This document shows, one piece after another, positions 8,352 through 17,633 of a stretch of DNA of 64,000 nt. Source of the stretch: Lachnospiraceae bacterium (GTDB lineage: Bacteria > Bacillota > Clostridia > Lachnospirales > Lachnospiraceae); contig JAGAMF010000006.1 of the NCBI GenBank assembly GCA_017624855.1, forward strand, positions 28,519-92,518, read 5' to 3'. Within the stretch, counting starts at the first letter, position 1. Each line of letters begins with the position of its first letter. Position numbers and translations under genes: made by a program. The notes under the pieces are model-generated. The model was not told the origin of the DNA and made no database searches. It saw nothing but the letters and a program-made list of their open reading frames with translations.

Positions 8352-10259
8352 ATGAAACAGAAAAGAGAATTTACGGCGGTATCCATTATTCTGGGACTGC
8401 TCCTGGCAGTAATATTCGGTGCTGCCAATGCGTATTTGGGGTTAAGAGTAGGTATGACCGTATCTGCATCTATTCCTGCGGCAGTAATTTCCATGGGAAT
8501 TATTCGCTTTATTTTACGCAGAAACTCAGTAGTGGAAAACAATATGGTTCAGACCATCGGTTCAGCCGGTGAATCTTTGGCGGCCGGTGCGATTTTTACC
8601 ATGCCCGTATTGTTTATGTGGGCAATCGCAGACGGAACCGCAATGCCCAGTCTTGTGGAAATTTCATTAATCGCATTGTGCGGCGGTGTTTTGGGTGTAC
8701 TTTTCATGGTACCCCTTCGTCAGACTTTGATTGTAGACGAGCATGACAGATTGCCTTATCCCGAAGGTACAGCATGTGCGCAGGTATTACAGGCAGGTGC
8801 CAAGGGTGGTGCGCAGGCCGGAACCGTATTCAGCGGTCTTGGTATTGCGGCAATTTATAAGTTTATTGCTGATGGAATTAAGTTATTCCCCTCAGAAGTG
8901 GATTTTTCAATTAAGAAATATAAGGGCGCAGGTATTGGTGTAGATGTGCTTCCCGCGTTGGTAGGTGTAGGTTACATCTGTGGTGCCAAAACATCTGCTT
9001 TTATGTTTGCGGGCGGTGTTTTGTCATGGCTTGTGTTAATGCCCTTGATTTCCTTATTCGGCGGTGATTTAGTCCTTTATCCCGGCGAAACGCCCATCGG
9101 AGATATGAGTTCATGGGAGATTTGGAAGTACTATATTAAATATATCGGTGCGGGTGCGGTTGCAGCCGGCGGTATCATCAGTTTAATCAAATCGTTACCT
9201 TTGATTGTAAAAACTTTTACACAGAGTATTAAAGGATTTAAGTCTAATAAAGACGATCTTCCTATTTGGGTGATTCTTGGCGGTATTCTTTTGGTTGCGG
9301 TTGCAATGTGGTTGATTCCCGCAATTCCCGTAAACTTCTTTGGTGCGTTAATTATTGTTATTTTCGGATTTTTCTTTGCTACTGTGTCTTCCAGAATGGT
9401 TGGTCTTGTGGGTAGCAGTAACAACCCTATTTCAGGAATGACAATTGCAGCGTTGATTATTGTATCTTTATTGTTAAAAGCGACCGGAAACGGCGGAAGA
9501 GAATCTATGATTGCGGCTATTGCCATCGGTACCGTAGTTTGTATCGTTGCTGCTATGGCAGGTGATACTTCGCAGGATTTAAAGACCGGTTTCCTGGTTG
9601 GTGCAACACCTAAGAAACAGCAGATTGGTGAATTGTTGGGTGCTGTTGTTTCCGCAATTGCCATCGGTGGCGTATTATACCTTCTCAATGAAGCGTGGGG
9701 TTACGGCTCATCAGAACTTCCTGCTCCTCAGGCGGATATCATGCGTTTGGTAGTTGAAGGCGTTATGGGAGAAAATCTTCCCTGGACATTTATTTTTGCC
9801 GGTGCAGGTGTTGCGATTGTATTGGAAATTATCGGTGCATCCGTTCTTCCTTTTGCGGTTGGTATGTATTTACCCGTTCATTTAAGTGCAGCCATTATGT
9901 TTGGTGGTCTTGTAAGACTTGTTGTTGAAAAGAACAAAAAGGCAAGCAAGGAAGATAAGGAAACTCAGGTTGAAAACGGAATTCTGTTCTCATCAGGTAT
10001 GATTGCCGGTGAAGGTTTGGTAGGTATCATCTTAGCCGTACTTGCGATTATTCCCACGAGCATGGTTGATGCAGAAGGTAAAGTAATCAGTGTAGGACAG
10101 TATATTGATATTTCGGGTAAATTCTCTACCGGAAATATCGGCGGCTTACTTTTCTTTGCTGCATTGTTGGCATCCTTCTTTGCCTTTATTTACAAGAAAA
10201 ATAAAGTAAAAGAAGTTGCTGTGGAATCTGTGGAAACAGACGAAGAAGTTGATTCATAA
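8352..10259 (+). CDS. OPT family oligopeptide transporter
   Basis: About 635 residues with 14-16 membrane segments. The N-terminus KREFTAVSIILGLLLAVIFG leading into AANAYLGLRVGMTVSASIPA is typical of the EspB/OPT family, as is SSNNPISGMTIAALI in the middle. Such proteins import short peptides or metal-chelate complexes with protons. The ATG at 8352 is preferred because family members start just before this helix; an ATG at 8286 would add 22 basic residues and also has a possible ribosome site. It is followed by a PepD-type dipeptidase, fitting uptake and then cleavage of peptides. Confidence 0.88.
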   Translation: MKQKREFTAVSIILGLLLAVIFGAANAYLGLRVGMTVSASIPAAVISMGIIRFILRRNSVVENNMVQTIGSAGESLAAGAIFTMPVLFMWAIADGTAMPSLVEISLIALCGGVLGVLFMVPLRQTLIVDEHDRLPYPEGTACAQVLQAGAKGGAQAGTVFSGLGIAAIYKFIADGIKLFPSEVDFSIKKYKGAGIGVDVLPALVGVGYICGAKTSAFMFAGGVLSWLVLMPLISLFGGDLVLYPGETPIGDMSSWEIWKYYIKYIGAGAVAAGGIISLIKSLPLIVKTFTQSIKGFKSNKDDLPIWVILGGILLVAVAMWLIPAIPVNFFGALIIVIFGFFFATVSSRMVGLVGSSNNPISGMTIAALIIVSLLLKATGNGGRESMIAAIAIGTVVCIVAAMAGDTSQDLKTGFLVGATPKKQQIGELLGAVVSAIAIGGVLYLLNEAWGYGSSELPAPQADIMRLVVEGVMGENLPWTFIFAGAGVAIVLEIIGASVLPFAVGMYLPVHLSAAIMFGGLVRLVVEKNKKASKEDKETQVENGILFSSGMIAGEGLVGIILAVLAIIPTSMVDAEGKVISVGQYIDISGKFSTGNIGGLLFFAALLASFFAFIYKKNKVKEVAVESVETDEEVDS

Positions 10260-10295
10260 GATAAAGAAAAATAATTTTATCTGTGAGGTTTCATA

Positions 10296-11747
10296 ATGAA
10301 TTTAAACGATTTACAGCCCAAAGAGGTATTCCGGTTTTTCTATGAGATTTGCCGGATACCTCATGGCAGTTACAATATTGATGCCATCAGTGATTATCTG
10401 GTGGCATTTGCCAAAGAAAGAAATTTAGAGGTTCGTCAGGACCAGTTAAAGAATGTTATTATTAAAAAGCCCGCAACGGAAGGGTATGAGAAAGAAGAAA
10501 CATTGATTCTTCAGGGACATATGGATATGGTAGCGGTAAAAGAAACCGATTCCGACATCGATATGGAAAAAGATCCTTTGCGTTTGGATTATAAGGATGG
10601 TTGTCTGTATGCGCAGGGTACCAGCCTCGGTGGCGATGACGGTATTGCAATCGCCTATGCATTGGCAATTCTTGATTCTGACAGTATAAAACATCCCGGG
10701 CTGGAAGTGGTTTTTACCGTGAATGAAGAAGTAGGTATGGATGGTGCCATCGGTATCGATTTATCTGACTTAAAAGGAACAAGACTTTTAAATATTGACT
10801 CGGAAGAGGAAGGCGTTCTTCTTACTTCCTGTGCCGGCGGTATGCGTGTGCATGCGCTGCTTCCCGTTGTGCGTATTCCTTCGGAAGGAAGTTGCGTAAA
10901 GGTTGTTTTATCCGGCTTAAAAGGTGGTCATTCCGGTGCGGAAATTCATCACGGAAGAGCCAATGCAAATCATACCATGGGAAGGATTTTGTCGGAATTA
11001 TCCCGTAAGGTATCTTTTAATGTGGCTATGCTTTCCGGCGGAGAAAAAGACAATGCCATTCCCTTGTATGCGGAAGCATTGCTTTGCATTGAGAATCCGG
11101 ATATGAATGCGCTCAGTACCGAATTGTCCGCTATTGAAGAAGTATTAAAAAATGAATATGCGGGTAAGGAAGACAGTATTAGAATTACCTTATGCGAATC
11201 CGAGTGTGAAGTTGTTACTATGTTAGATGAGCAGTCAACAAAGGCTGTTTACGAATATTTGTGTTCGGTCCCGGATGGTGTAATTGCCATGAGTGGCTTA
11301 AATCCCGGTTTTGTAGAGACTTCTTTGAATTTAGGCGTGTTAAAGCTTACGGAAGAAGGCTTGGAAGCCGATTATGCATTGCGAAGCAGTATTGAACAGT
11401 CTAAGCTTTTCTTGCGGGACAGAGTGGACATGATTACGCGGGCATTCGGTGGCTCTTGCGAATTCTCCGGGGATTATCCCGGATGGGAATATAGAGCGCA
11501 GTCGCCTCTTCGGGATAAAATGATTCGTGTATACGAAAAATGCTACGGCAGTTTGCCGGAAGTGACGGCGATTCACGCAGGCTTGGAATGCGGTATTCTT
11601 TTAAAGAAAAGAAGTGACTTGGATTGTATTTCTTTCGGTCCGGATATTTATGATATTCATACCACCAAAGAACGCATGCCCGTGGATTCCGTGAAACGAA
11701 CCTGGGAATATTTGCTTGCCGTACTTTCCGAAAAAGAGCAAGGCTGA
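10296..11747 (+). CDS. pepD: Aminoacyl-histidine dipeptidase (M20/PepD)
   Basis: 483 residues. Zinc-dependent cytosolic dipeptidase that cleaves Xaa-His and other dipeptides. Metal and catalytic residues are visible: LQGHMDMV (first His and Asp), LGGDDGIAIAYALAIL (bridging Asp), NEEVGMDGA (catalytic Glu and ligand), NIDSEEEG (ligand Asp) and YDIHTTKERMP (last His). The lid domain contains GGHSGAEIHHGRANA. It starts 36 bases after the OPT transporter, so the pair probably works as peptide uptake plus hydrolysis. Full length. Confidence 0.92.
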   Translation: MNLNDLQPKEVFRFFYEICRIPHGSYNIDAISDYLVAFAKERNLEVRQDQLKNVIIKKPATEGYEKEETLILQGHMDMVAVKETDSDIDMEKDPLRLDYKDGCLYAQGTSLGGDDGIAIAYALAILDSDSIKHPGLEVVFTVNEEVGMDGAIGIDLSDLKGTRLLNIDSEEEGVLLTSCAGGMRVHALLPVVRIPSEGSCVKVVLSGLKGGHSGAEIHHGRANANHTMGRILSELSRKVSFNVAMLSGGEKDNAIPLYAEALLCIENPDMNALSTELSAIEEVLKNEYAGKEDSIRITLCESECEVVTMLDEQSTKAVYEYLCSVPDGVIAMSGLNPGFVETSLNLGVLKLTEEGLEADYALRSSIEQSKLFLRDRVDMITRAFGGSCEFSGDYPGWEYRAQSPLRDKMIRVYEKCYGSLPEVTAIHAGLECGILLKKRSDLDCISFGPDIYDIHTTKERMPVDSVKRTWEYLLAVLSEKEQG

Positions 11748-11835
11748 TTTTTATAAAATGTGTTTCTGAATTCCGAAACAAAGGAATTTTAGATAATTGT
11801 AACTTAGTGATGTTATTACAGAAAGGTAAAATTCT

Positions 11836-13620
11836 ATGAAAAAAACACGAATGAAAACCATTGTGTTGCTTGTGTGTGTTATGACACTTTTGTTTGGCAT
11901 GACCGTATATGCAACAGACGCAGAGGGAGCAGAAGCGGTGGTTACTGCAGAAGCTGCCGATGAATCGGAAGTTGTAGCGGAAGAAGCCGGTTACAGCGAC
12001 GAAGAGATGGAATGGGCGCTGGACTATGTAGATAACTATGATTCGAATATCCAGGAAGACGCAGATGCATTTGAGGGTAATCTTGAAAATGCGGTTAGTG
12101 TAATTCGTTCCGATGTGGAAGTTTATGCTACATTTTTATCCCTTCTTCCTCCCATCATTGCGATTGTACTTGCATTGATTACCAAGGAAGTTTATATGTC
12201 TCTGTTTGTGGGTATTTTATCCGGTTCCTTGCTTTATACAATGTTCCATCCCGTACAGACCGTAACCAAGACTTTTGACACCATTATTGCAAAACTTGCA
12301 GACGGTTGGAATGTAGGTATTATTATTTTCCTGGTTATTCTTGGAATTATGGTTAGTCTTATCAATAAGGCCGGTGGTTCTGCCGCATACGGAGAATGGG
12401 CTTCTAAAAAAATCAAAGGACGCAAGGGTGCGTCTTTGGCAACCTTTGCTTTGGGTGCCATGATTTTCGTGGATGATTATTTTAACTGTCTTACCGTAGG
12501 TAGCGTAATGCGTCCGGTAACGGATAACAGTAAAATTTCCAGAGCAAAACTTGCATATTTAATCGATGCAACAGCTGCACCGATTTGTATCATTGCTCCT
12601 ATTTCTTCATGGGCGGCGGCAGTGTCTTCAGTAGCTCCTGCGGGAGAAGGCTTAAATTTATTTATTCGTTCTATACCTTATAACTTTTATGCATTGTTAA
12701 CAATTATCATGGTTATTACCATTTCGCTTTTGGGCTTTGATTACGGCTCTATGAAGAAGCATGAGTTAAACGCTATGGCAGGTGATTTGTTTACCACCGG
12801 AAAAGAGGAAAACGAAACAGAAGCTGCACCTTCTTCCACAAAGAAGGGTAAAGTAATTGATTTAGTGCTTCCCGTTGTGGTTTTAATCATATCATGTGTA
12901 ATCGGTATGGTGTATACCGGCGGATTCTTTGACGGCGTAGATTTTATTACAGCCTTCTCTGAATGTGATGCATCCGTTGGTTTGGTATTGGGTTCTTTTG
13001 TTGCTCTTGCGTTTACCTTTGTTTATTACTGGGCAACAAGACGCTTGAGATTCAAGGAACTGACAGGTTCTTTTACAGAAGGATTTAAGGCTATGGTTCC
13101 TGCGATTATGATTCTTACTTTTGCATGGACATTAAGCGGTATTACCATGGATCTTGGTGCAAAGGTGTTTGTTGCGGAATTTGTGCGTATGAATGCATCC
13201 GGTCTTACATGGTTATTGCCTGCCATTGTTTTTGTAATTGCAATCGGTCTTGCATTTTCAACAGGTACATCATGGGGAACCTTTGGTATTTTACTTCCCA
13301 TCGTGTGCGCGGTATTCCCCGGTGGCGGCGAATTGATGATTATTTCTATTTCTGCCTGCCTTGCAGGTGCGGTTTGCGGTGACCACTGTTCACCTATTTC
13401 GGATACAACCATTATGGCGTCTGCCGGTGCACAGTGTAATCATATTAACCATGTGTCCACACAGTTACCTTATGCGTTGACAGTAGCCGGTGTATCTTTT
13501 GTTTCTTTCCTGCTTGCGGGATTGATCAAAAATGCATTAATCGTATTACCTATCGCCATCGTATTAATGATTATTGTGTTGGTAGCAATTAAAGCAATTA
13601 CCGGTAAGAAGGAAGCCTAA
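11836..13620 (+). CDS. Na+/H+ antiporter, NhaC family, with acidic N-terminal extension
   Basis: 594 residues. The core (about 100-590) has the NhaC fold with about 12 membrane segments. Conserved pieces are IFVDDYFNCLTVGSVMRPVTD, DATAAPICIIAPISSWAAAVS and FSTGTSWGTFGILLP followed by CGDHCSPISDTTIMASAGA. It exchanges sodium or organic ions (malate/lactate in relatives) for protons. The N-terminus looks like a cleavable signal peptide (KKTRMKTIVLLVCVMTLLF, ending VYATDA). It is followed by about 70 acidic residues that would lie outside the membrane, which is not part of typical NhaC. The stop codon overlaps that of the convergent MerR gene. Confidence 0.85.
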   Translation: MKKTRMKTIVLLVCVMTLLFGMTVYATDAEGAEAVVTAEAADESEVVAEEAGYSDEEMEWALDYVDNYDSNIQEDADAFEGNLENAVSVIRSDVEVYATFLSLLPPIIAIVLALITKEVYMSLFVGILSGSLLYTMFHPVQTVTKTFDTIIAKLADGWNVGIIIFLVILGIMVSLINKAGGSAAYGEWASKKIKGRKGASLATFALGAMIFVDDYFNCLTVGSVMRPVTDNSKISRAKLAYLIDATAAPICIIAPISSWAAAVSSVAPAGEGLNLFIRSIPYNFYALLTIIMVITISLLGFDYGSMKKHELNAMAGDLFTTGKEENETEAAPSSTKKGKVIDLVLPVVVLIISCVIGMVYTGGFFDGVDFITAFSECDASVGLVLGSFVALAFTFVYYWATRRLRFKELTGSFTEGFKAMVPAIMILTFAWTLSGITMDLGAKVFVAEFVRMNASGLTWLLPAIVFVIAIGLAFSTGTSWGTFGILLPIVCAVFPGGGELMIISISACLAGAVCGDHCSPISDTTIMASAGAQCNHINHVSTQLPYALTVAGVSFVSFLLAGLIKNALIVLPIAIVLMIIVLVAIKAITGKKEA

Positions 13621-14441
13621 GACCTCAGGCGATCCTTTCTGACAATATGGATTTTTATCAGAGTGATGGTATCTTGAAGTTTTGGTATACTGTTGTTATA
13701 AAAAGAAATGTAAGTATCGCCGGCAATAATATATTGGCTTGCGGATATATAATCAAGCAATAATTGAATAGAAGTGTGTAATGATTCAAAAGAGCCCTTG
13801 TGCAAAATGGCAGCATATTCTCCTGCGGGCTGAACCGGTGTTTTGTTATCGGGGAGGCTTGCGTTAAGCGGAGAAAAACAAAAGAAGAGCCTGTCTATCT
13901 GCGCAAACGGGCTCTTTCTGGGTATAATAAGTCCTGTAGGAAACGGATAAACATTGTTTCTGTCGCAGTTATTTTTATGGTGCTTTAACGCTTCTGCAAA
14001 TTCGACATAGTTATTGGGCTGAGGTTCAATCAGCGTGGCAAACAGATTCGTTTGCGTGGGCTGAATATAAATAAAAGGTTTATTGGAATCTTCGTTGTTT
14101 ATAAGTTGGTTTAAAGTGTAAACATCATCAAAATACATCATTGAGCTTTGAAGGTAATATAGTTGCTTGCGAAGCGATCGTTCTTTTTCTTCTAACAGGG
14201 CAGATAATTCTACAGGATTACCACATTGCAGCATTTCTTTTATTTCGGTGAGAGGTGTTCCTATTTCGGCCAGGTGCTGAATATGACAGAAAGTATTGTA
14301 TTGACGAATATCATAAAAACGCCTATGGGTTTCGTTGATATAGGCAGGAGATAAAAGTCCAAGGTGTTCATAATGATTTAGAGTATCGACTGTGGTGTTG
14401 CACATCTTGGCAAACTTACCGATAGAAAATAAATGTTCCAT
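13617..14441 (-). CDS. MerR family regulator with effector-binding domain
   Basis: 274 residues. Residues 1-75 are a MerR DNA-binding domain (FSIGKFAKMCNTTVDTLNHY, HLGLLSPAYINETHRRFYD). A dimerisation helix follows (about 80-115). The C-terminal half (about 125-274) resembles the GyrI/SOUL-type effector-binding fold, pointing to a drug- or metabolite-sensing activator. It is read divergently from the flavin reductase at 14587 with 145 bases between, so it may control that gene as well as its own. AAGGAGG precedes its start. It meets nhaC tail to tail with a 4-base overlap and no terminator in between. Confidence 0.85.
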   Translation of the reverse strand: MEHLFSIGKFAKMCNTTVDTLNHYEHLGLLSPAYINETHRRFYDIRQYNTFCHIQHLAEIGTPLTEIKEMLQCGNPVELSALLEEKERSLRKQLYYLQSSMMYFDDVYTLNQLINNEDSNKPFIYIQPTQTNLFATLIEPQPNNYVEFAEALKHHKNNCDRNNVYPFPTGLIIPRKSPFAQIDRLFFCFSPLNASLPDNKTPVQPAGEYAAILHKGSFESLHTSIQLLLDYISASQYIIAGDTYISFYNNSIPKLQDTITLIKIHIVRKDRLRS

Positions 14442-14586
14442 GTGTGTTCCTCCTTGTTATAAAAATTTTTAGTATAATAATACGATACTTGTAATAGCGT
14501 GATATATTTTGAAGTAGTATAGCATATTTATAATTGATTTTCATCCGCGCTTTTGTTAAACTCTTAGGAAAGAAGGAGGCATGAAG

Positions 14587-15153
14587 ATGTCGAGACAATT
14601 TTGGAAACCCGGAAATATGTTATACCCGGTACCGGCGGTAATGGTAAGTTGTCAAAGGGAAGGGGAAAAACCGAATATTATTACTCTTGCCTGGGTTGGA
14701 ACCGTCAACAGCGATCCGCCTATGGTGTCTATATCCGTGCGGCCGGAACGATATTCCTATGATATTATTCGGGAAACCGGGGAATTTGTGATCAATCTGA
14801 CTACGGAAGAACTGGTTTATGCCACCGATTATTGTGGAGTGAAGTCAGGAAGGGATGTAGATAAATACGCCGAAATGAAACTGACGCCATGCGCATCGAA
14901 GGAGATTAAGGCTCCGGGAATCGATGAAAGTCCCGTGTGTATGGAGTGCCGTGTAAAACAGGAGATTCCCCTGGGGACGCATTCCATGTTTCTGGCAGAG
15001 ATAGTGGCAGTATCCGTGGATGAGAAATATATGGATGAAAAAGGTAAATTTTACCTGGATAAAACCGGATTAATCGCCTATTCTCACGGTGAATATGTAT
15101 CCCTGGGAGATAAAATCGGAAGCTTTGGATATTCGGTCAGAAAGAAAAAATAG
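14587..15153 (+). CDS. Flavin reductase-like FMN-binding protein
   Basis: 188 residues. Flavin reductase/flavoredoxin fold: PVPAVMVSCQREGEKPNIIT, LAWVGTVNSDPPMVSISVRP, FVINLTTEELVYATDYCG and GTHSMFLAEIVAVSVDE. It probably binds FMN and passes electrons from NAD(P)H or acts as a flavoredoxin. Two ATGs are in frame; the one at 14587 is seven bases after AAGGAGG, whereas the one at 14581 is only one base away. It is divergent from the MerR regulator. Confidence 0.85.
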   Translation: MSRQFWKPGNMLYPVPAVMVSCQREGEKPNIITLAWVGTVNSDPPMVSISVRPERYSYDIIRETGEFVINLTTEELVYATDYCGVKSGRDVDKYAEMKLTPCASKEIKAPGIDESPVCMECRVKQEIPLGTHSMFLAEIVAVSVDEKYMDEKGKFYLDKTGLIAYSHGEYVSLGDKIGSFGYSVRKKK

Positions 15154-15171
15154 AAAGCCGTAACTAACACA

Positions 15172-15199
15172 TTGACTTTTGAAAATCATAGGATATAAT
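15172..15199 (+). promoter_or_regulatory. Sigma-A promoter
   Basis: TTGACT (15172-15177) and a perfect TATAAT (15194-15199) with 16-base spacing, upstream of the zinc-ribbon gene. Confidence 0.75.
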
Positions 15200-15254
15200 A
15201 TAATTAAGAAGTGATTTAAATATCATTTACTGTATGTTTAGGGGGAAAAAATAA

Positions 15255-15629
15255 ATGGCATGGAAAGCACAGAATGAAATCAGTTCATCAGACGCAAAAA
15301 GGATCGACAATGCGATTACGCAGGTGGACGGACAGAGAAAAAATTTGATTTATCAGTTGGGTGAAGCTTTTTATAAAGCCAACAAAAAGAACGAAGATGT
15401 AGATGCTACATATAAAGTTATGGTTGATAATATCAATAAATTAGAGGATAACCGCAAGGTTTGGATTAACCGTAAGATGAAGTTACAGGGCATGCGTTTT
15501 TGTGACGGTTGCGGTAATGTATTACCTTACGAGAGTTGCTTCTGTAACCGCTGTGGCGTGAAGTTAGAGCCTGTAGCCGAAGAATTACAGGAACTTGAAG
15601 GTGTTCCTAATCCTGTGGAAACCATATAG
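15255..15629 (+). CDS. Small zinc-ribbon protein
   Basis: 124 residues. An N-terminal helical region (about 1-78) is followed by a four-cysteine zinc ribbon, CDGCGNVLPYESCFCNRCG (about 83-101), and a short acidic tail. There is no signal or membrane segment. The ribbon type is common in small cytosolic proteins of unknown role. It has its own strong promoter and is probably cotranscribed with the 66-residue gene behind it. Confidence 0.65.
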   Translation: MAWKAQNEISSSDAKRIDNAITQVDGQRKNLIYQLGEAFYKANKKNEDVDATYKVMVDNINKLEDNRKVWINRKMKLQGMRFCDGCGNVLPYESCFCNRCGVKLEPVAEELQELEGVPNPVETI

Positions 15630-15707
15630 TTAATAAGCTTGAAATGTTTATTAAGGGGATAAACATTACATATTTTGTGTAAAAAGTGAGTGAAGGAGGA
15701 ATGTAGT

Positions 15708-15908
15708 ATGGCAGAGAAATGTTATATCGCTCATAATACGAGAACTGACGAGTACCTTGCCGAGAAATTTCTTCGAGGATTCTATATGACGGTGGATGTG
15801 ACATCGGCATTAAAATGCAAGAGTGAATTGGAATTGCAGAAGAAGATTGACAAGGCAAATGTTGATTACAAATCTCAGTTAACCATTGAGGAAATCACAG
15901 TATACTAA
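15708..15908 (+). CDS. Small hypothetical protein
   Basis: 66 residues beginning MAEKCYIAHNTRTDEYLAEK. The ATG at 15708 is seven bases after AAGGAGGA; an in-frame GTG at 15690 lies before that site and is rejected. No family was recognised. It is soluble and charged. An intrinsic terminator follows within 13 bases. Confidence 0.6.
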   Translation: MAEKCYIAHNTRTDEYLAEKFLRGFYMTVDVTSALKCKSELELQKKIDKANVDYKSQLTIEEITVY

Positions 15909-15920
15909 TCAGGACATACA

Positions 15921-15950
15921 AAACCAGGCAAGGAAATGTCGCCTGGTTTT
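15921..15950 (+). terminator. Intrinsic terminator
   Basis: AAACCAGGC (15921-15929) pairs with GCCTGGTTT (15941-15949), with a T tail. Confidence 0.8.
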
Positions 15951-15989
15951 ATATTGTTTAAAATAAACATAAGAGGATGTATTAAAAAC

Positions 15990-16730
15990 ATGAAGTTGTA
16001 TTTTTATTATTACGGCAAGGTAATACTTGGCATTACGGCAATTGCCATTTCCTTGTATATGTACATTCAAAATCCTGAGAATTTGAATTTTACGGCTGCC
16101 GATCATTGGATTGGAGTGGATATTTTTTGGTTTATATTGTTGGTTGATTTGTTGTGGCGCTTTATTCCGGGCAAATTTCATCATATCGGACAACAAAAGT
16201 ACCTAAAGCGTAATTTTACGCCGTCCAAAGCATATGAGGAGAACGGTGCTTTTACGGATAAAGAGAAAGAACATAAGAAAACCATGGATAAAAGAGCCGT
16301 ATTTGCCTTGGGAGCATTCTTTTTGCTGAATGCTATTTGGCTGGTGCTGTATATTTTAGGAATTTTCAGACCTCAGGAGCTGTTTGGAATTATGCTTCTG
16401 TATTTTATCGGCGATATGGTGTGTGCATTCGGCATATGTCCCTTCCGATTGATTTTTCTGAAACACAGATGCTGTAATGTGTGCAGAATCTATAACTGGG
16501 ATTCTTTGATGCTGGTATTTCCGCTTATGTTGGTGCCTTCCGTGTATTCATGGACCTTGGGCGTGATTGCGATTGTGTATACTGTTCTTTGGGAAGTGTC
16601 ATACCACAAGCATCCGGAGTACTTTTACGGAAGCAGTAATGCTAATTTGAATTGTAATACATGTAAACACGGAATGTGCCCCTACAGATATAAAAAAGGC
16701 AGAAAAAAGGAAACAGAAGAGACCTCGTAA
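15990..16730 (+). CDS. Membrane protein with C-terminal cysteine motifs
   Basis: 246 residues from the ATG at 15990 (AGAGGA upstream). An earlier in-frame start would lie in the preceding terminator. There are about six hydrophobic segments (near 8-25, 38-55, 95-120, 123-145, 172-190 and 193-208). Cysteine-containing motifs, CPFRLIFLKHRCCNVCRIYN (about 149-168) and CNTCKHGMCPYR near the end, suggest a metal site at the cytosolic face. Family not recognised. Confidence 0.6.
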   Translation: MKLYFYYYGKVILGITAIAISLYMYIQNPENLNFTAADHWIGVDIFWFILLVDLLWRFIPGKFHHIGQQKYLKRNFTPSKAYEENGAFTDKEKEHKKTMDKRAVFALGAFFLLNAIWLVLYILGIFRPQELFGIMLLYFIGDMVCAFGICPFRLIFLKHRCCNVCRIYNWDSLMLVFPLMLVPSVYSWTLGVIAIVYTVLWEVSYHKHPEYFYGSSNANLNCNTCKHGMCPYRYKKGRKKETEETS

Positions 16731-16773
16731 AAAATAGCGGTTTTGAAGTTCAAATAAGATGTTTCAAAATAAA

Positions 16774-16803
16774 AAGGAGAATCAAAATTGATTCTCCTTC
16801 TTT
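16774..16803. terminator. Bidirectional intrinsic terminator
   Basis: A perfect 12-bp stem, AAGGAGAATCAA with TTGATTCTCCTT. T-rich tails on both strands let it end the membrane protein transcript and, on the minus strand, the tRNA-Pro transcript. Confidence 0.85.
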
Positions 16804-16823
16804 GTTGTGTTAAAATAAAAAAA

Positions 16824-16898
16824 TCGGAGTGACAAGATTCGAACTTGCGACCTCTGCCTCCCTAAGGCAGCGCTCTAGCCAAACTGAGCCACACCCCG
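16824..16898 (-). tRNA. tRNA-Pro (anticodon AGG)
   Basis: The minus strand folds into a full cloverleaf. The acceptor is CGGGGTG/CACTCCG with one G-U pair, the D stem GCTC/GAGC, the anticodon stem CTGCC/GGCAG with loop TTAGGGA, and the T arm has loop TTCGAAT; the discriminator is A. The anticodon is AGG with G37, as in proline tRNAs. CCA is not encoded. A34 is unusual for a bacterial tRNA-Pro. Confidence 0.92.
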
Positions 16899-16934
16899 AT
16901 AGTGTTATGTGAGCTTTCGTAACTCACGAATGCT

Positions 16935-16964
16935 ATTATAAGCTGAAATATGGTCAGAAGTCAA
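16935..16964 (-). promoter_or_regulatory. Promoter of tRNA-Pro
   Basis: On the minus strand TTGACT and a perfect TATAAT are 18 bases apart, with the -10 about 37 bases before the tRNA. Confidence 0.75.
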
Positions 16965-17027
16965 GCACTTTTTAAAAAATAAATAAAAAAAGAAAAATAT
17001 CGAAAACTACACATTTCGGAGGATGAA

Positions 17028-17588
17028 ATGAAAGAAGAACCTAAAAACTATTTAAAGACTTTTATGGGGAAAAAAGTAGACCCCTTAACAGTTACGGCAG
17101 AAGATATTACCTTAGAGGATATTGCCCATGCCTTATCCCTTATGTGTCGGGGGAACGGGCAGGTGGTACATTTTTATTCCGTAGGACAGCATTGTATAAA
17201 TTGTGCCAAGGAAGCGAAAGAAAGAGGTTGGAATGACAGATTACAGCTTGGGTGCCTGCTTCATGATGCAGCAGAAGCCTATATGAGTGATTTGATTACT
17301 CCGATAAAGGTTCATATGCCCCAATATTATGAAATTGAAGAGCATTTTTTAAAAGCGGTTTATGAAAAGTTCGGTCTGGCAGATTTGTCCGAGGAAGAGT
17401 GGAGGCTTATTATGGAGGTAGACAGAGCCCTGCTCACCTATGACCTTGTAGAACTTTTAAAAGAGCCTGTGCCGGAAGAGGGGTATATGGTTACAAGGAT
17501 TCCGGACATTGCTTTTCGGCCTTTTGAAGAAGTTGAAAATGAATATAAAAGCATTGCCGAAGAGCTGTTGAAGAAGATTTCGGAGTAA
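17028..17588 (+). CDS. HD-domain phosphohydrolase
   Basis: 186 residues. The fold matches the YfbR/YedJ-like HD superfamily: FYSVGQHCINCAKEA gives the first His, GCLLHDAAEAYMSDL the HD pair, and EVDRALLTYDL the last Asp. Metal-dependent hydrolysis of a nucleotide is the likely reaction, but the substrate is unknown. The start has GGAGGATG upstream. It is 46 bases before the DUF2974 hydrolase and probably in the same transcript. Confidence 0.8.
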   Translation: MKEEPKNYLKTFMGKKVDPLTVTAEDITLEDIAHALSLMCRGNGQVVHFYSVGQHCINCAKEAKERGWNDRLQLGCLLHDAAEAYMSDLITPIKVHMPQYYEIEEHFLKAVYEKFGLADLSEEEWRLIMEVDRALLTYDLVELLKEPVPEEGYMVTRIPDIAFRPFEEVENEYKSIAEELLKKISE

Positions 17589-17633
17589 AAGGAAGAAAAC
17601 CGGGGAAGAATATTGTTAAAAAGGAGACTTTTT

